From Pseudomonas entomophila (GTDB lineage: Bacteria; Pseudomonadota; Gammaproteobacteria; Pseudomonadales; Pseudomonadaceae), in NCBI RefSeq assembly GCF_018417595.1, contig NZ_CP070982.1, positions 1,575,501-1,639,500 of the forward strand: 64,000 nucleotides of DNA, given 5' to 3'. Below, one piece after another: positions 31,972-42,906 of the stretch. How positions within the stretch are numbered: position 1 is the stretch's first letter; each line of letters opens with the position of its first letter. The notes below the pieces were generated by a model. The model searched no databases. It had not been told where the DNA came from and worked only from the letters and a program-made list of their open reading frames with translations. Both the position numbers and the translations under genes were made by a program.

Positions 31972-32214
31972 ATGCGTAACCTCAAGCGCGCCCTGGTGGC
32001 GTTGTTCGTGCTGTTGTTGGCGATGTTGGTGTTGTTCTTCGTGTTGGAGAACCAGCAGTCTGTTTCGCTGATGATCTTTGGTTGGGCTACACCGGCGCTG
32101 CCGATTGCGGTGCTGATCCTGGCGGCATTGGTTGTCGGGCTGGTAGTAGGCCCGTTGCTGGGTGTTTATGGGGTGATGCGTGGCAAGCGCAAGCTCCGTG
32201 CGCCCGCCAGTTGA
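31972..32214 (+). CDS. lapA: LapA-domain (DUF1049) small membrane protein
   Basis: An 80-residue protein with two membrane helices (about 7-27 and 41-65) separated by the conserved ENQQSVSLMIFGW segment, which is typical of the lipopolysaccharide assembly protein A (YciS) family. In E. coli, LapA works with LapB at the inner membrane to control LPS synthesis. It is not the large adhesin also called LapA in Pseudomonas. It starts 20 bases after ihfB and is likely in the same transcript; no lapB-like gene follows here. Confidence 0.85.
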   Translation: MRNLKRALVALFVLLLAMLVLFFVLENQQSVSLMIFGWATPALPIAVLILAALVVGLVVGPLLGVYGVMRGKRKLRAPAS

Positions 32215-32935
32215 AGAGAGTTCCTGCGCGGTGCCCTTTTCCACTGTTTCAATGGAAGGGGTGAGGTCGAGGGTCGGTTTGCGCTCGGGCGACCGGCGTG
32301 AGGGTGCGGTTTCGATGTTGATGTTGCTCGGCTTCCTTTTTCCTTCGATCGGTTCGCTCGTCCCTCTTTGTTATGCGGTGCAGTGTTCACTATCCCGTTT
32401 TTATTGCTCGGCTCCCTTGCAGGCATTTTTTTGGTGTGTGGGGTGATAGAGATTGGCGGCGTATCCTCATGGTGCGCCCTTTGGCGTTTCTTGAAGTCCA
32501 TATTTCCTCCATTACCGTTGGGCTGTTGATGTGCAAGTGGTGAGTGTGCAGGCCTATGAGGGTGGTGCGCTCTTGTGGTTGTGGTGCTTCTTGCGAGGAT
32601 CAGGGGTGATTCTGATGGAGGGCGGGCGTCTAAGTTCCCTTTGGTGGCTCTGATAGCGAAAGCGTGGTGCGCAGGAGGGGCAGTGAGCAGCGGATTGTTT
32701 TGGGTCAGGGATTGACGCAATTGCGCAATAATATCTGGTGGGATTTGTACCACTGGTCGATGTAGGGGAACCAATACAGTTGCGTGCTTTCTACACGCTC
32801 CTGGTATTTATTGAGTGCTGCCTTTGTCCGGGGCTGGAAATGCTGGCTGCTCTTCAGATTGAGCGAGGAGAGGTTGAGTGTTGTTGGGCTCTCGGGGGCT
32901 AGGTTAAAAATCAGACCCAAGGAAAAATAGAATAA
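32215..32935. other. 721-base non-coding gap at the O-antigen locus entrance
   Basis: No convincing gene, tRNA, IS end or JUMPstart/ops element is seen. The sequence is poorer in GC than its left flank and rich in GTG/TGG words. A 10-base palindrome ATTGCGCAAT lies near 32720. A weak sigma-70-like pair, TTGTTG at 32881 and TTAAAA at 32904 with a 17-base spacer, lies 27 bases before the first wzz gene and may be its promoter. A minus-strand open frame at 32705-32920 ends in protein-like sequence and may be a remnant. Confidence 0.5.
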
Positions 32936-33979
32936 ATGCGCAGTGAACGTGAGCGCCTGAGTGCTGGTGATGAGATTGATCTGTTTGAACTAGTGGAAGG
33001 GTTGTGGAAGCAGAGGCTGTTGATTGTCGTAGTGATGATTGTGGTCATCGGCCTAGCGCTGGTCTACGCGCTGCGTGCGACGCCTATTTACGAGGCCAGG
33101 GTGATCGTACAGCCGCCTGCGCAAAACGATATTTCTGCGCTCAACTATGGGCGAGGAGGGGATTCCGGGCTAAGTATGCTTACTGTCAAGGAGGTGTATG
33201 GCGTTTATCTGCATCACTTGCAGTCGGAGTCGTTGCGTCGCGAGTTTTTCCAGGGTGTCTATCTCCCAAGCTTGTCGGCGGGGGAGCGAAAGGGGTCGCA
33301 GGATGAGCTCTATGCCCGTTTTGAAAGCCTGCTCACGCTGGGGGGGCTCTCCAAGGATGCTTTGCCTCGATTCTTTGTGAAGGTTGACCTGCCAGATCCT
33401 CGGTTGGCGGCGGATTGGGCGGTTCGTTACATTGAGATGGCTGGGCTCCGAGGCAAGAACGAAATCACCGAGGACCTCAAGGCTGAAGCCGCGATGAAGT
33501 CCAGTAACCTCGAGCGTGAAATTGCTGCAGCGCGCGAGGGCGCGCGCAAGCAGCGCGAGGACAGGATCATTCAGTTGAATGAAGCCTTGCGAATAGCTCA
33601 ATCGATCGGTTTGGAGCGGCCGCCAATCATTTCGAATACCTTGTCCGGTGAGTTGTCCGCCAATATGGAGGATTCGCTTACCTATATGCGGGGGAGCAAG
33701 GCGCTGCTCGCTGAAATCGAGAACTTGCGCGATAGGGTGAGCGATGATCCATTTGTTCCTAACCTTCGTCAACGTCAACAATCTCTGGATTTCTACCGTT
33801 CGGCCCATGCTGACATTGAGCGAGTGCGGGTGTACCGGCAGGATGGCTCAGTCGAGTCTCCGGATAGGGCTGTGAAGCCCAGAAAAGGGGCCATTGTGGC
33901 GTTTGGAGTGGTCGCTGGTTTCGCGTTGGGTGTCATGCTCGCCTTGCTACGGAATTTGCGAGGCCTTCGTCGGCGCTAG
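32936..33979 (+). CDS. wzz: Wzz-type O-antigen chain-length regulator, copy 1
   Basis: A 347-residue polysaccharide co-polymerase expected to set the modal length of Wzy-made O-antigen. It has the Wzz layout: cytoplasmic N-terminus with EIDLFELVEGLWKQ, first membrane helix at about 28-46, a long periplasmic helical region, and a second helix near 318-338 preceded by the proline motif SPDRAVKPRK. No kinase domain is fused, so it is not a capsule tyrosine autokinase. The ATG at 32936 follows AAGGAAAAA. It begins the O-antigen gene run and is followed by a second, diverged Wzz-like gene. Confidence 0.88.
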   Translation: MRSERERLSAGDEIDLFELVEGLWKQRLLIVVVMIVVIGLALVYALRATPIYEARVIVQPPAQNDISALNYGRGGDSGLSMLTVKEVYGVYLHHLQSESLRREFFQGVYLPSLSAGERKGSQDELYARFESLLTLGGLSKDALPRFFVKVDLPDPRLAADWAVRYIEMAGLRGKNEITEDLKAEAAMKSSNLEREIAAAREGARKQREDRIIQLNEALRIAQSIGLERPPIISNTLSGELSANMEDSLTYMRGSKALLAEIENLRDRVSDDPFVPNLRQRQQSLDFYRSAHADIERVRVYRQDGSVESPDRAVKPRKGAIVAFGVVAGFALGVMLALLRNLRGLRRR

Positions 33980-34133
33980 TCGGGCGGGGGGTGCTGGCGC
34001 ATTGATAAGTCAGCTGTCACAATGCTGTCTTTTCAGTGTGTATCGGAGCATGGAGGTTCCACTGAGTGGGGTGGCCAGGAGATGTGGCTGCTTTTCCTGT
34101 TCCCTACCCCTCTCTCCAGCAGGCAGGTGTGCC

Positions 34134-35420
34134 GTGACCAGCATTGTCCCTATTTCATCCTCAGCCAATCACGATGAGGTCGACTTACTTGCGTTGCTTC
34201 AGTCGTTCTGGCGCCAGGCGATATTGATCGGAGTTGTAACAGTCTGTTGTGCGGTGATTGCCGGCATCTACTCACTCAAAATGACTCCGATGTATCAAGT
34301 CAGCACGGTTTTGCGCCCTGCCTCCTTGAGTGGCCTGGACGAGTTGAATCTGACGAAGATATACCATTTGCCACCGGGTGAGGCATTGAAGCGGCTGGCG
34401 GTGTCGCTGGAGTCTTACGATACGCGGCTGAGCTACTTTCGCTCCAATTCAGCGTTGCAGGCATCGATGATGGAGCCTGGCTGGACGGTGGAGCAGGCCT
34501 TTGAGAGGTTTAATTCCAATGCCCTTCGGCTAACGGCGCCGGTCATTAAGGATGGGGATGCTTCCAAGGCGTTTATTCGCTTGGATATGCTATATCCAGC
34601 CGGTTTGGATGGTAAATCTGTTCTCAACGGGTTGGTGCAGTATGCCATTGATCGCGAGCGGCGGCAGATTACTGAAGATTTGCAGGCTCTTGTGCAGAAC
34701 CGTATGCAGGCAGTGGATGCGAAGTTGGAGAACGCGCGGGAAGCGTATTCGACTGACAAGCAGCAGCAGATCGCTGCGTTACTCGAGGCTGATGCGCTCA
34801 GCCGTGCTCAGCTCACCGATGAGTTGCGAGGCTTGCGCCTCCAGCTGAAATTACGTCGTGAGAATCGTATCGCCGAGCTCGGCGAGGCGATTTCTATTGC
34901 GCGCTCGTTGGGGCTGAAGCGACCCTCAACACCTTCTAGCCTGGAGGAAGGTAGTGTTGGCGTGGGTGGGAATGTCATTCGCACGGAAATCAATAATCAG
35001 CTCATCCCACTATATTTCATGGGTACTGACGCGCTGGAGGCGGAGCAGCGAGTGCTCAGCAAGCGCACCTCTGACGATTTCAGTGAGCCTCGTATTGCTC
35101 GGATTCGAGAAAAGCTTGCCGTCCTGGAGACCAACCGGAAGGTCCAGATTCTCAAGGGGCGTGAGAACGAAGAGCTCTTTCTCAGGGATGTCGAACAGGT
35201 GCGGGCTGAGCGGAGTAGGCTGAGCCTCATTCGCACGGATATGAGTGCCTTGCAGCTTGTCAGTGTAGATCGCCTAGCGGTAGAGCCGTTACGTCCCATC
35301 AAGCCGGACTTCAAGGTGTTCGTAATGCTGGGGGCGGTGTCGGGCTTCGTGCTGGGGCTTCTGATTGCGGCTTTGCGCTACATGTTGGTCTTGCGTCGAC
35401 AGGCGGCGAGAGCAGTGTAA
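34134..35420 (+). CDS. Wzz/FepE-type chain-length regulator, copy 2
   Basis: A 428-residue Wzz-family protein, longer than copy 1. It shows DEVDLLALLQSFWRQ at the N-terminus, a membrane helix near 29-47, a periplasmic coiled region with AELGEAISIARSLGLKRPST (near 243-262) that parallels the EALRIAQSIGLERP segment of copy 1, and a final helix near 395-418. The start is probably GTG at 34134 with AGGCAGG upstream; the open frame continues upstream to 33894 in the copy 1 coding region, but that extension has no family character. FepE-type regulators are known to give very long chains. The tandem arrangement suggests two modal lengths. Confidence 0.82.
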   Translation: MTSIVPISSSANHDEVDLLALLQSFWRQAILIGVVTVCCAVIAGIYSLKMTPMYQVSTVLRPASLSGLDELNLTKIYHLPPGEALKRLAVSLESYDTRLSYFRSNSALQASMMEPGWTVEQAFERFNSNALRLTAPVIKDGDASKAFIRLDMLYPAGLDGKSVLNGLVQYAIDRERRQITEDLQALVQNRMQAVDAKLENAREAYSTDKQQQIAALLEADALSRAQLTDELRGLRLQLKLRRENRIAELGEAISIARSLGLKRPSTPSSLEEGSVGVGGNVIRTEINNQLIPLYFMGTDALEAEQRVLSKRTSDDFSEPRIARIREKLAVLETNRKVQILKGRENEELFLRDVEQVRAERSRLSLIRTDMSALQLVSVDRLAVEPLRPIKPDFKVFVMLGAVSGFVLGLLIAALRYMLVLRRQAARAV

Positions 35421-35639
35421 GAAAGTAGGCGTAGTGCGAGTCGCCAGGGGGGTAGACGCCTGGCGTGAGCGGCTGATGCGCGTTCGGGTTGGGTGGCCTC
35501 ATATTGCCATCAAATGGAGTGGTTTGCATTGCCCTAGCAGAATGTAGCTACTTGAGCAGGCAGCGGGTATGATCGCAGCACTGATGCACAGGGGACGGTT
35601 CGTTCCCGTCTTGCGGATTTTCAGAGGCCTTCGAGTGTT

Positions 35640-35667
35640 TTGGGCGCTGGAAGTTGATGCTTATAAT
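35640..35667 (+). promoter_or_regulatory. Candidate promoter of the wbp operon
   Basis: A perfect TATAAT (35662-35667) with TTGGGC sixteen bases upstream (35640-35645). It lies in the 277-base gap after the second wzz gene and would start a leader of about 25 bases before wbpA, which has GGAGAATAAGG as ribosome site. No other feature is seen in the gap apart from a CGCCAGG/CCTGGCG hairpin near 35441-35466. Confidence 0.5.
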
Positions 35668-35697
35668 TGGGTCGGTTCTTAATTTTGGAGAATAAGG

Positions 35698-37011
35698 ATG
35701 TCGCTGCAGAAGCAGGTCAGCGTAGAGAAGTTTAAAAGTAAGCAAGCGAAGCTCGGAATCGTTGGGCTCGGTTACGTTGGCTTGCCGCTGATGCTTCGTT
35801 ACAATGCTATCGGCTACAATGTGCTGGGTATCGATATTGATGAAAGCAAGGTAGAGCGTCTCAATGCGGGTCAGAGTTACATTGAGCATATCGCTGCCGA
35901 GAAAGTATTGGCCGCGCGCCAGTCGGGCTTTGAGGCGACCACGGACTTCTCTCGCGCTTCTGAGTGTGATGCGTTAATTCTCTGTGTGCCGACACCGCTG
36001 AATAAATATCGCGAACCCGATATGAGTTTCGTGATCAATACCACTGATGCACTGAAGCCTTATGTCCGTCGTGGGCAGGTGGTTTCTCTGGAAAGCACTA
36101 CTTATCCAGGTACCACGGAAGAAGAGTTACTTCCGCGCATTCAGGAAAGTGGGCTGGTCGTCGGTGAAGACATTTTCCTCGTCTACTCACCTGAGCGCGA
36201 AGATCCAGGCAACCCTGACTTTGAAACGAGGACTATCCCCAAGGTGATTGGTGGCCATACGCCTGCCTGCCTTGAAGTGGGTGTCGCGTTGTACGAACAG
36301 GCGATTGATCGGGTAGTTCCAGTCAGTTCCACGAAGGCAGCAGAGATGACCAAGCTGCTGGAGAATATTCACCGTGCGGTGAATATCGGCCTAGTCAACG
36401 AAATGAAGATCGTCGCAGATCGCATGGGTATCGATATCTTCGAAGTTGTCGATGCTGCGGCGACCAAGCCTTTTGGCTTCACCGCTTATTACCCAGGCCC
36501 GGGATTGGGCGGTCATTGCATTCCTATCGATCCCTTCTATTTGACCTGGAAGGCGCGTGAGTACGGTTTGCACACTCGCTTCATCGAGCTTTCCGGTGAG
36601 GTCAATCAGGCGATGCCCGAATACGTTGTCGGCAAGCTCATGGATGGCCTCAATGATCAAGGCAAGCCGCTCAAGGGAAGCAAGGTGCTAGTGCTTGGCA
36701 TCGCGTACAAGAAAAACGTGGATGACATGCGAGAGTCTCCCTCCGTGGAGATCATGGAGCTGTTGGAGGCCAAAGGGTGCAATATCGCTTATAGCGATCC
36801 CCATGTTCCTGTTTTCCCGAAAATGCGGGAACATCATTTTACATTGAGCAGTGAGCCAATCACGGCGGAGAACTTGGCGCGCTTCGATGCCGTCGTGCTC
36901 GCGACGGATCATGATAAGTTTGATTACAAGCTGATCAGTGACAGCTGCAAGTTGGTCGTGGATAGCCGTGGCAAGTATCGGCAGCCGGCAGCTCATATTA
37001 TTAAAGCCTGA
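35698..37011 (+). CDS. wbpA: UDP-N-acetyl-D-glucosamine 6-dehydrogenase WbpA
   Basis: Oxidises UDP-GlcNAc to UDP-GlcNAcA with NAD, the first step toward UDP-2,3-diacetamido-2,3-dideoxy uronic acids. The 437-residue length agrees with WbpA. Visible are the N-terminal nucleotide motif [11 protein letters not shown] (20-30), the catalytic cysteine Cys274 in [12 protein letters not shown], and the C-terminal UDP-binding domain with [17 protein letters not shown]. The order wbpA-B-C-D-E matches P. aeruginosa O5. A hairpin follows before wbpB. Confidence 0.95.
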   Translation: MSLQKQVSVEKFKSKQAKLGIVGLGYVGLPLMLRYNAIGYNVLGIDIDESKVERLNAGQSYIEHIAAEKVLAARQSGFEATTDFSRASECDALILCVPTPLNKYREPDMSFVINTTDALKPYVRRGQVVSLESTTYPGTTEEELLPRIQESGLVVGEDIFLVYSPEREDPGNPDFETRTIPKVIGGHTPACLEVGVALYEQAIDRVVPVSSTKAAEMTKLLENIHRAVNIGLVNEMKIVADRMGIDIFEVVDAAATKPFGFTAYYPGPGLGGHCIPIDPFYLTWKAREYGLHTRFIELSGEVNQAMPEYVVGKLMDGLNDQGKPLKGSKVLVLGIAYKKNVDDMRESPSVEIMELLEAKGCNIAYSDPHVPVFPKMREHHFTLSSEPITAENLARFDAVVLATDHDKFDYKLISDSCKLVVDSRGKYRQPAAHIIKA

Positions 37012-38007
<996 letters not shown>

Positions 38008-38069
38008 GGCGAATGCTCGGCGCATTTGGTTGAAGGTCAGTAATGTTTTGTGATTGGCTGTGGGTTTGA

Positions 38070-39950
38070 GTGGTGAATATAAACGTGTTCAGCAATGGTC
38101 AGCTTCGGACCGCACAGCCAATCAATGCAAGCCCGTATGGCAGCTACCGCTATGACGTGCAGGGGTTGCGCGCGATCGCCGTGCTTGCGGTGATCTTGTT
38201 TCATGTTGATAAACACTGGTTGCCTGCCGGTTTCCTTGGTGTTGACATGTTTTTTGTCATCTCTGGGTTTATCATTACACCAATCATCATGCGTCATGAA
38301 GGCAAGCGTTTCTGGCTAGATTTCTATTGGGGCCGAGTCCGCCGTATCGTTCCGGCATTTCTCGCGATGGCGTTGCTGGTGGGTGTGACCGCCGCTATAT
38401 TTTTTATTAACCAAGATTTCAAGGTCTTTTCGGAAAGCCTGAAATACTCACTGCTGTTTTTTTCCAATCACTATTTCTCCGAGTTCGGCAGCTATTTCGC
38501 TCCGGCGGCGCACGAACTGCCACTCCTGCATACGTGGTCACTGGCCATCGAGATGCAATTCTATCTGTTGATGCCGTGCTTGATCGTGTTCATCCCGCGC
38601 CGCTGGTGGTTGCCGGTGCTGGCCGCGATTACTTTGGCGTTTACGCTGCAGGCTGAGTATCGATTGAGTCTGCCTGATGAGCAGGCGCATGTTTATTTCT
38701 CACTGCTGTCAAGGGTTCCCGAATTCATGGTGGGGGCTTGCTTGGCCATATCCTCGCTGGGCGAGACATGGACAGCGCGGAAAGCTAACGTGATTGCAGG
38801 GCTTGCCTTGCTGTTATTGTTCTGTTGCTTCTTTTTATTGGAGGCCGGGCATTTTCCAGGAGGGCTTGCGCTGTTGCCATGCGTTGCTACCGCCATGTTG
38901 ATTGCTGCCAGCAAAAGTCGCGTTTCTGCTTGGATTTCTGCGCCTCCGCTGGTCTGGTTGGGGGCCATATCGTACTCCCTGTACCTGTGGCATTGGCCGG
39001 TTCTGGCCTTCATGCGGTACTGGAGTGGCCACTACCAGTTGAGCATGCTGCAACTGCTCTTGTTTGTCGTCATGACCCTTTCGCTTGCGTGCCTGTCTTA
39101 CTACTTCATTGAGGTTCCGCTGCGTAGGCCGGGAGGGGGGCGGCGTATCTGCGCTGTCGCGGTAGTCGCCCTGGTCACGATGTTCGGTTTCGCGCCGGTA
39201 TTGAATAGCCAGGTCGAGAAACCATTACCTGTGGCGTTGACTCGTTACGCGTCAGCGGAGCAAATCTGCCATGGACAGATGGTCGGTCTGTGTACGCGCG
39301 GGGATCCGGCGCGAGAAGTGCGGGCATTGGTCATTGGTGATAGTCATGCGGCACAGTTGAACTACTTCTTTGATGCAGCAGGCAAGCAGCAGGGCTTTTC
39401 AGTGAAAGTTGTCAGTGCCAGCAACTGTGTGCCCATTCCGGGGTTCGATGTTGAGCGCATCCCCAGTTATTCTCGACATGACTGTGAAACTCAAATTCAG
39501 GCGGTCCTGCCACTCCTGGATCAGGTGGATACGATTTTCGTTGCGGGCATGTGGCAATGGCAGGCCCAGAGCGAGGCATTTGTAGGCGCTTTTTCCCGAT
39601 TTTTGAGCGCAATGACTGCCCAGGGCAAACATGTGGTCGTGCTGGCACAGATTCCAATGTTTGAGGTCAATGTCCAGCGGATGAAGCGCTTTACGGCGTT
39701 GGGCTTGGAGTTGGCGCCTGAGCAGGAAAGAAGTTGGCGCTCTTCCAATCAGGCTATTGCGAGCGTGACGAGACGAGTCGCGGGTGCAGAGTTTCTGGAC
39801 TTCTCAGATTCAGGATTTTTTAAAGATGCACCCTATGAGCACGGTGTTCTGATGTACCTGGATAATCATCACCTGAATGAGGTCGGTGCGTTTCGTTATG
39901 GAGAAATGGCCGGCCCTACCCTGGCAAAGCTGATCGGGCCTATCAAATGA
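38070..39950 (+). CDS. wbpC: WbpC-like OafA acyltransferase with C-terminal SGNH domain
   Basis: A 626-residue integral membrane acyltransferase. The N-terminal acyltransferase 3 domain (about 30-370) has around ten helices, the opening [18 protein letters not shown] with the conserved His, and [13 protein letters not shown]. The C-terminal periplasmic SGNH hydrolase-like domain has GDSHAAQ with Asp424-Ser425 and the catalytic pair in DNHHLNE near 598-604. Such proteins O-acetylate O-antigen sugars in the periplasm. The position between wbpB and wbpD is that of wbpC in P. aeruginosa. The start is uncertain: adjacent GTGs at 38070 and 38073 lack a strong ribosome site. Its stop overlaps the next start. 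Confidence 0.88.
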   Translation: MVNINVFSNGQLRTAQPINASPYGSYRYDVQGLRAIAVLAVILFHVDKHWLPAGFLGVDMFFVISGFIITPIIMRHEGKRFWLDFYWGRVRRIVPAFLAMALLVGVTAAIFFINQDFKVFSESLKYSLLFFSNHYFSEFGSYFAPAAHELPLLHTWSLAIEMQFYLLMPCLIVFIPRRWWLPVLAAITLAFTLQAEYRLSLPDEQAHVYFSLLSRVPEFMVGACLAISSLGETWTARKANVIAGLALLLLFCCFFLLEAGHFPGGLALLPCVATAMLIAASKSRVSAWISAPPLVWLGAISYSLYLWHWPVLAFMRYWSGHYQLSMLQLLLFVVMTLSLACLSYYFIEVPLRRPGGGRRICAVAVVALVTMFGFAPVLNSQVEKPLPVALTRYASAEQICHGQMVGLCTRGDPAREVRALVIGDSHAAQLNYFFDAAGKQQGFSVKVVSASNCVPIPGFDVERIPSYSRHDCETQIQAVLPLLDQVDTIFVAGMWQWQAQSEAFVGAFSRFLSAMTAQGKHVVVLAQIPMFEVNVQRMKRFTALGLELAPEQERSWRSSNQAIASVTRRVAGAEFLDFSDSGFFKDAPYEHGVLMYLDNHHLNEVGAFRYGEMAGPTLAKLIGPIK

Positions 39951-40549
39951 TGGAAAAGGTTATGTACGACAAGCATCCGAGCGCGATAATTGACCCCGGT
40001 GCGCAGATTGGTGAAGGCTCCAGGGTTTGGCACTTCGTTCATGTATGTGGCGGTGCCATTATCGGCAAGGGCGTTTCTCTCGGGCAGAACGTGTTCGTTG
40101 GAAACAAAGTGGTCATTGGCGATAACTGCAAGATACAAAACAATGTATCGGTTTATGACAATGTAACGCTTGAAGACGGTGTATTTTGTGGGCCGAGTAT
40201 GGTGTTTACCAATGTCTACAATCCTCGTTCCCTGATTGAGCGAAAGAGCGAGTACCGTAATACGCTGGTCAAGCGCGGGGCAACGCTTGGCGCCAACTGT
40301 ACGATCGTGTGTGGCGTGACCATTGGTGAGTTCGCCTTTGTCGGTGCGGGGGCGGTCATTAATAAGGATGTGCCAGCCTACGCGCTGATGGTAGGAGTGC
40401 CCGCTCGGCAAATTGGTTGGATGAGTGAGTACGGAGAACAATTGAACCTGCCCTTGACCGGGGAGGGGCAGGTGCAGTGTATACACTCCGGCATGCGCTA
40501 TGTTCTTTCTAATGGGTCTGTAATTAAACAAGGAGAGCAGCATGATTGA
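39947..40549 (+). CDS. wbpD: UDP-2-acetamido-3-amino uronic acid N-acetyltransferase WbpD
   Basis: Left-handed beta-helix acetyltransferase that adds the 3-N-acetyl group after WbpE, giving UDP-GlcNAc3NAcA. The sequence runs through hexapeptide repeats from about residue 12 to 135, and segments such as [20 protein letters not shown] and [19 protein letters not shown] are typical of WbpD. The ATG at 39947 forms an ATGA overlap with wbpC, but an in-frame ATG at 39962 gives the N-terminus ([11 protein letters not shown]) closest to the family, so either may be used. The stop overlaps wbpE by eight bases. Confidence 0.93.
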   Translation: MMEKVMYDKHPSAIIDPGAQIGEGSRVWHFVHVCGGAIIGKGVSLGQNVFVGNKVVIGDNCKIQNNVSVYDNVTLEDGVFCGPSMVFTNVYNPRSLIERKSEYRNTLVKRGATLGANCTIVCGVTIGEFAFVGAGAVINKDVPAYALMVGVPARQIGWMSEYGEQLNLPLTGEGQVQCIHSGMRYVLSNGSVIKQGEQHD

Positions 40550-41630
40550 GTTCATCGACCTCAAGGCTCAACAGCAGCGCTTGAAGCCTGCCCTGGACGA
40601 GGCAATCCAGCGGGTCCTTGCTCATGGGCAATATATTCTGGGGCCCGAGGTTTCCGAATTGGAATCAAAGCTGGCGCAGTATGTAGGTGCGAAGCATTGC
40701 ATCACCTGTGCCAATGGTACCGACGCGCTGCAAATTGCTCAGATGGCGTTTGGTATCGGGCCAGGCGATGAAGTGATCACACCTGGTTTTACTTACATTG
40801 CAACTGCCGAGACCGTGGCGCTCCTAGGGGCAAAGCCTGTATATGTTGACGTAGACCCGAAAACCTACAACTTGGACCCTGCATTGCTGGAGGCTGCGAT
40901 TACACCGCGCACCAAGGCAATCATCCCAGTCTCGTTGTATGGGCAGTGTGCAGATTTCGATTCGATTAACGCCATTGCCAAGAGGCATGGCTTGCCGGTC
41001 ATTGAGGACGCCGCCCAAAGTTTTGGTGGGGTTTATAATGGTGTGCGTTCCTGTAACTTGAGTACTGTAGCCTGTACCAGTTTCTTTCCAAGTAAACCGT
41101 TGGGCTGCTATGGTGATGGCGGTGCGATATTCACCAACGATGACGACTTGGCGCTGGTGATTCGTCAAATTGCCCGGCACGGTCAGGATCGGCGATATCA
41201 CCATGTCCGCGTCGGCGTGAATAGTCGCCTGGATACTCTCCAGGCTGCGATTCTGCTCGAGAAACTCTCAATTTTTGATGAAGAAATCGATCTTCGTTTG
41301 CGGGTGGCTCGCGAGTATGATCGGCGCTTTGACTCCATGGGGCTGAATACTCCTTTCGTCGATCCTCGGTGTCAGAGCGCATATGCTCAATATACACTTC
41401 GAGTTGAAAATCGTGAGGCCTTTCAGTGCAATATGAAAGCATTGGGTGTCCCAACTGTAGTGCATTATCCTATCCCTTTGAATCGCCAGCCTGCCGTCGC
41501 CGACACCAGTAAATCACTGCCCGTCGGGGATCGGATCGCAGAGCAGGTTGTAAGCTTGCCGATGCACCCTTACCTGAGTCAGGAGCAGCAGGACTTCATC
41601 GTGGAACAGGTTGGGAAAAGCCTTCAGTGA
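40542..41630 (+). CDS. wbpE: UDP-3-keto-GlcNAcA aminotransferase WbpE
   Basis: DegT/DnrJ/EryC1-family PLP aminotransferase that installs the 3-amino group from glutamate. The 362-residue length is typical. The PLP lysine is Lys185 in [16 protein letters not shown], the aspartate pairing with the PLP ring nitrogen is in [10 protein letters not shown] near 154-163, and ANGTDALQ near 57-64 binds the phosphate. The ATG at 40542 has AAGGAGAG upstream and lies inside the wbpD end. The stop overlaps the wzx GTG by four bases. Confidence 0.95.
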   Translation: MIEFIDLKAQQQRLKPALDEAIQRVLAHGQYILGPEVSELESKLAQYVGAKHCITCANGTDALQIAQMAFGIGPGDEVITPGFTYIATAETVALLGAKPVYVDVDPKTYNLDPALLEAAITPRTKAIIPVSLYGQCADFDSINAIAKRHGLPVIEDAAQSFGGVYNGVRSCNLSTVACTSFFPSKPLGCYGDGGAIFTNDDDLALVIRQIARHGQDRRYHHVRVGVNSRLDTLQAAILLEKLSIFDEEIDLRLRVAREYDRRFDSMGLNTPFVDPRCQSAYAQYTLRVENREAFQCNMKALGVPTVVHYPIPLNRQPAVADTSKSLPVGDRIAEQVVSLPMHPYLSQEQQDFIVEQVGKSLQ

Positions 41631-42892
41631 TCAAGGCGCTCATTCCGAAGTCCTCGTTTGCCCGTAATGTGCTTACCTTGATGACGGGCACCACCTTCGC
41701 GCAAGCGGTGCCCGTTTTGGTTAGCCCAGTGCTGACGCGTTTGTACTCACCTCAGGAATTTGGGGTTTTTGCATTTTATCTGGCGCTCGTGTCCATCCTG
41801 GCGGTGCTCGCCACGGGGCGCTATGAGCTGGCAATCATGGTGCCCAGGCGTGACAGAAGTGGTGCTGCTATAACCCTTTTGGCGCTTGCTGTGTCACTGG
41901 CCTTTTGTGCAATCATTTTTCTGGTGGTGTTGCTGTTCGGGCGTGATATTGCAGAGCTCTGTAATATGTCTGATCACTACCAGATATTTTATTGGGTGCC
42001 TGTGAGCGTTGCGTTCATGGCCGGCTATCAAGCGCTCAATTATTGGTGTAATCGAATCGGGTACTATCGTCCGATGGCGATGGCGCGTATTTCTCAAAGT
42101 ATCTCGATGTCCATTGTTCAGGTCGGTGCCGGACCTCTAGGGGGCGGAGTACTGGGTCTGTTGGGTGGAGGTGTTGTTGGGCATTTTTCTGCGTTTGTTT
42201 TTCTGCTCCTGAGGGTCAGGCGTTCAGATGGGCGCGTGTTCCGGCGCTGCCGCGCTCCTCTTTTGCGAGCGGTCGCAAGGCGCTATGTCGACTTTCCGAA
42301 ATACCTCATTGTTGCCCATAGTTTGAATATGGCATCCTTCCAGGCGCCGGTTATCATCTTGGGTGCGATTTTTGCGAACAGTGTCTCTGGCTTCTTCATG
42401 TTGACACAGCGTGTTGTGGGGGCGCCCATGAGCATTGTCGCAAGTGCGATTGGCGATGTATTCAGGCAGCAGGCGGGGCGGATATATGCTGAGCGCGGGC
42501 AATGTCGGGAGGTTTACGTAGGCACATTCAAGCGTTTGTTGAGCATAGCTGTTCCCGCCTTCATTGTATTTTTCCTCGTTGCGCCAAGCTTGTTCGCCTT
42601 CGTGTTTGGCGAGCAATGGAGGGTGTCGGGGGATTATGCCAGAATTCTCACTCCCATGTTTTTCTTTCAGTTTATAACCAGTCCGTTGAGTTCAATGTAT
42701 ATGTTGGCTCAGCGTCAGCGCCTCGACTTGCTTTGGCAGAGTGGGCTCTTTTTGTTGACCGGGCTGTCGTTCGTCATGGCGTTTGTATTCAATAGTGTTG
42801 AGGTTGGCTTGTATTGTTATTCCGCCAGCTATAGTTTCATGTATGCCGTCAATGGCGTGTTGTCCTATCGACTGGCCAAGGGCTGGCGCTGA
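41627..42892 (+). CDS. wzx: O-antigen flippase Wzx
   Basis: A 421-residue, very hydrophobic protein with about 12 membrane helices and the polysaccharide-biosynthesis flippase pattern. The N-terminal stretch FARNVLTLMTGTTFAQAVPV followed by LTRLYSPQEFGVFAF is a hallmark of Wzx/RfbX proteins. It should move undecaprenyl-diphosphate-linked O-units across the inner membrane. The start is GTG overlapping the wbpE stop as GTGA. Codon use is more AT-rich than core genes, as is common for wzx. Confidence 0.88.
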   Translation: MIKALIPKSSFARNVLTLMTGTTFAQAVPVLVSPVLTRLYSPQEFGVFAFYLALVSILAVLATGRYELAIMVPRRDRSGAAITLLALAVSLAFCAIIFLVVLLFGRDIAELCNMSDHYQIFYWVPVSVAFMAGYQALNYWCNRIGYYRPMAMARISQSISMSIVQVGAGPLGGGVLGLLGGGVVGHFSAFVFLLLRVRRSDGRVFRRCRAPLLRAVARRYVDFPKYLIVAHSLNMASFQAPVIILGAIFANSVSGFFMLTQRVVGAPMSIVASAIGDVFRQQAGRIYAERGQCREVYVGTFKRLLSIAVPAFIVFFLVAPSLFAFVFGEQWRVSGDYARILTPMFFFQFITSPLSSMYMLAQRQRLDLLWQSGLFLLTGLSFVMAFVFNSVEVGLYCYSASYSFMYAVNGVLSYRLAKGWR

Positions 42893-42906
42893 GATGGGGG
42901 TGGTCC

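Noticed and set aside
32166..32774. Minus-strand frame of 202 codons in the large gap
   Set aside because: Proline, histidine and threonine rich low-complexity translation with no ribosome site; it also runs into lapA.
32215..32935. JUMPstart/ops element for RfaH-type antitermination
   Set aside because: I looked for the GGCGGTAG core and found none in the gap.
35441..35466. CGCCAGG/CCTGGCG hairpin after the second wzz gene as a terminator
   Set aside because: No T-run follows the stem, so it is not supported as an intrinsic terminator.
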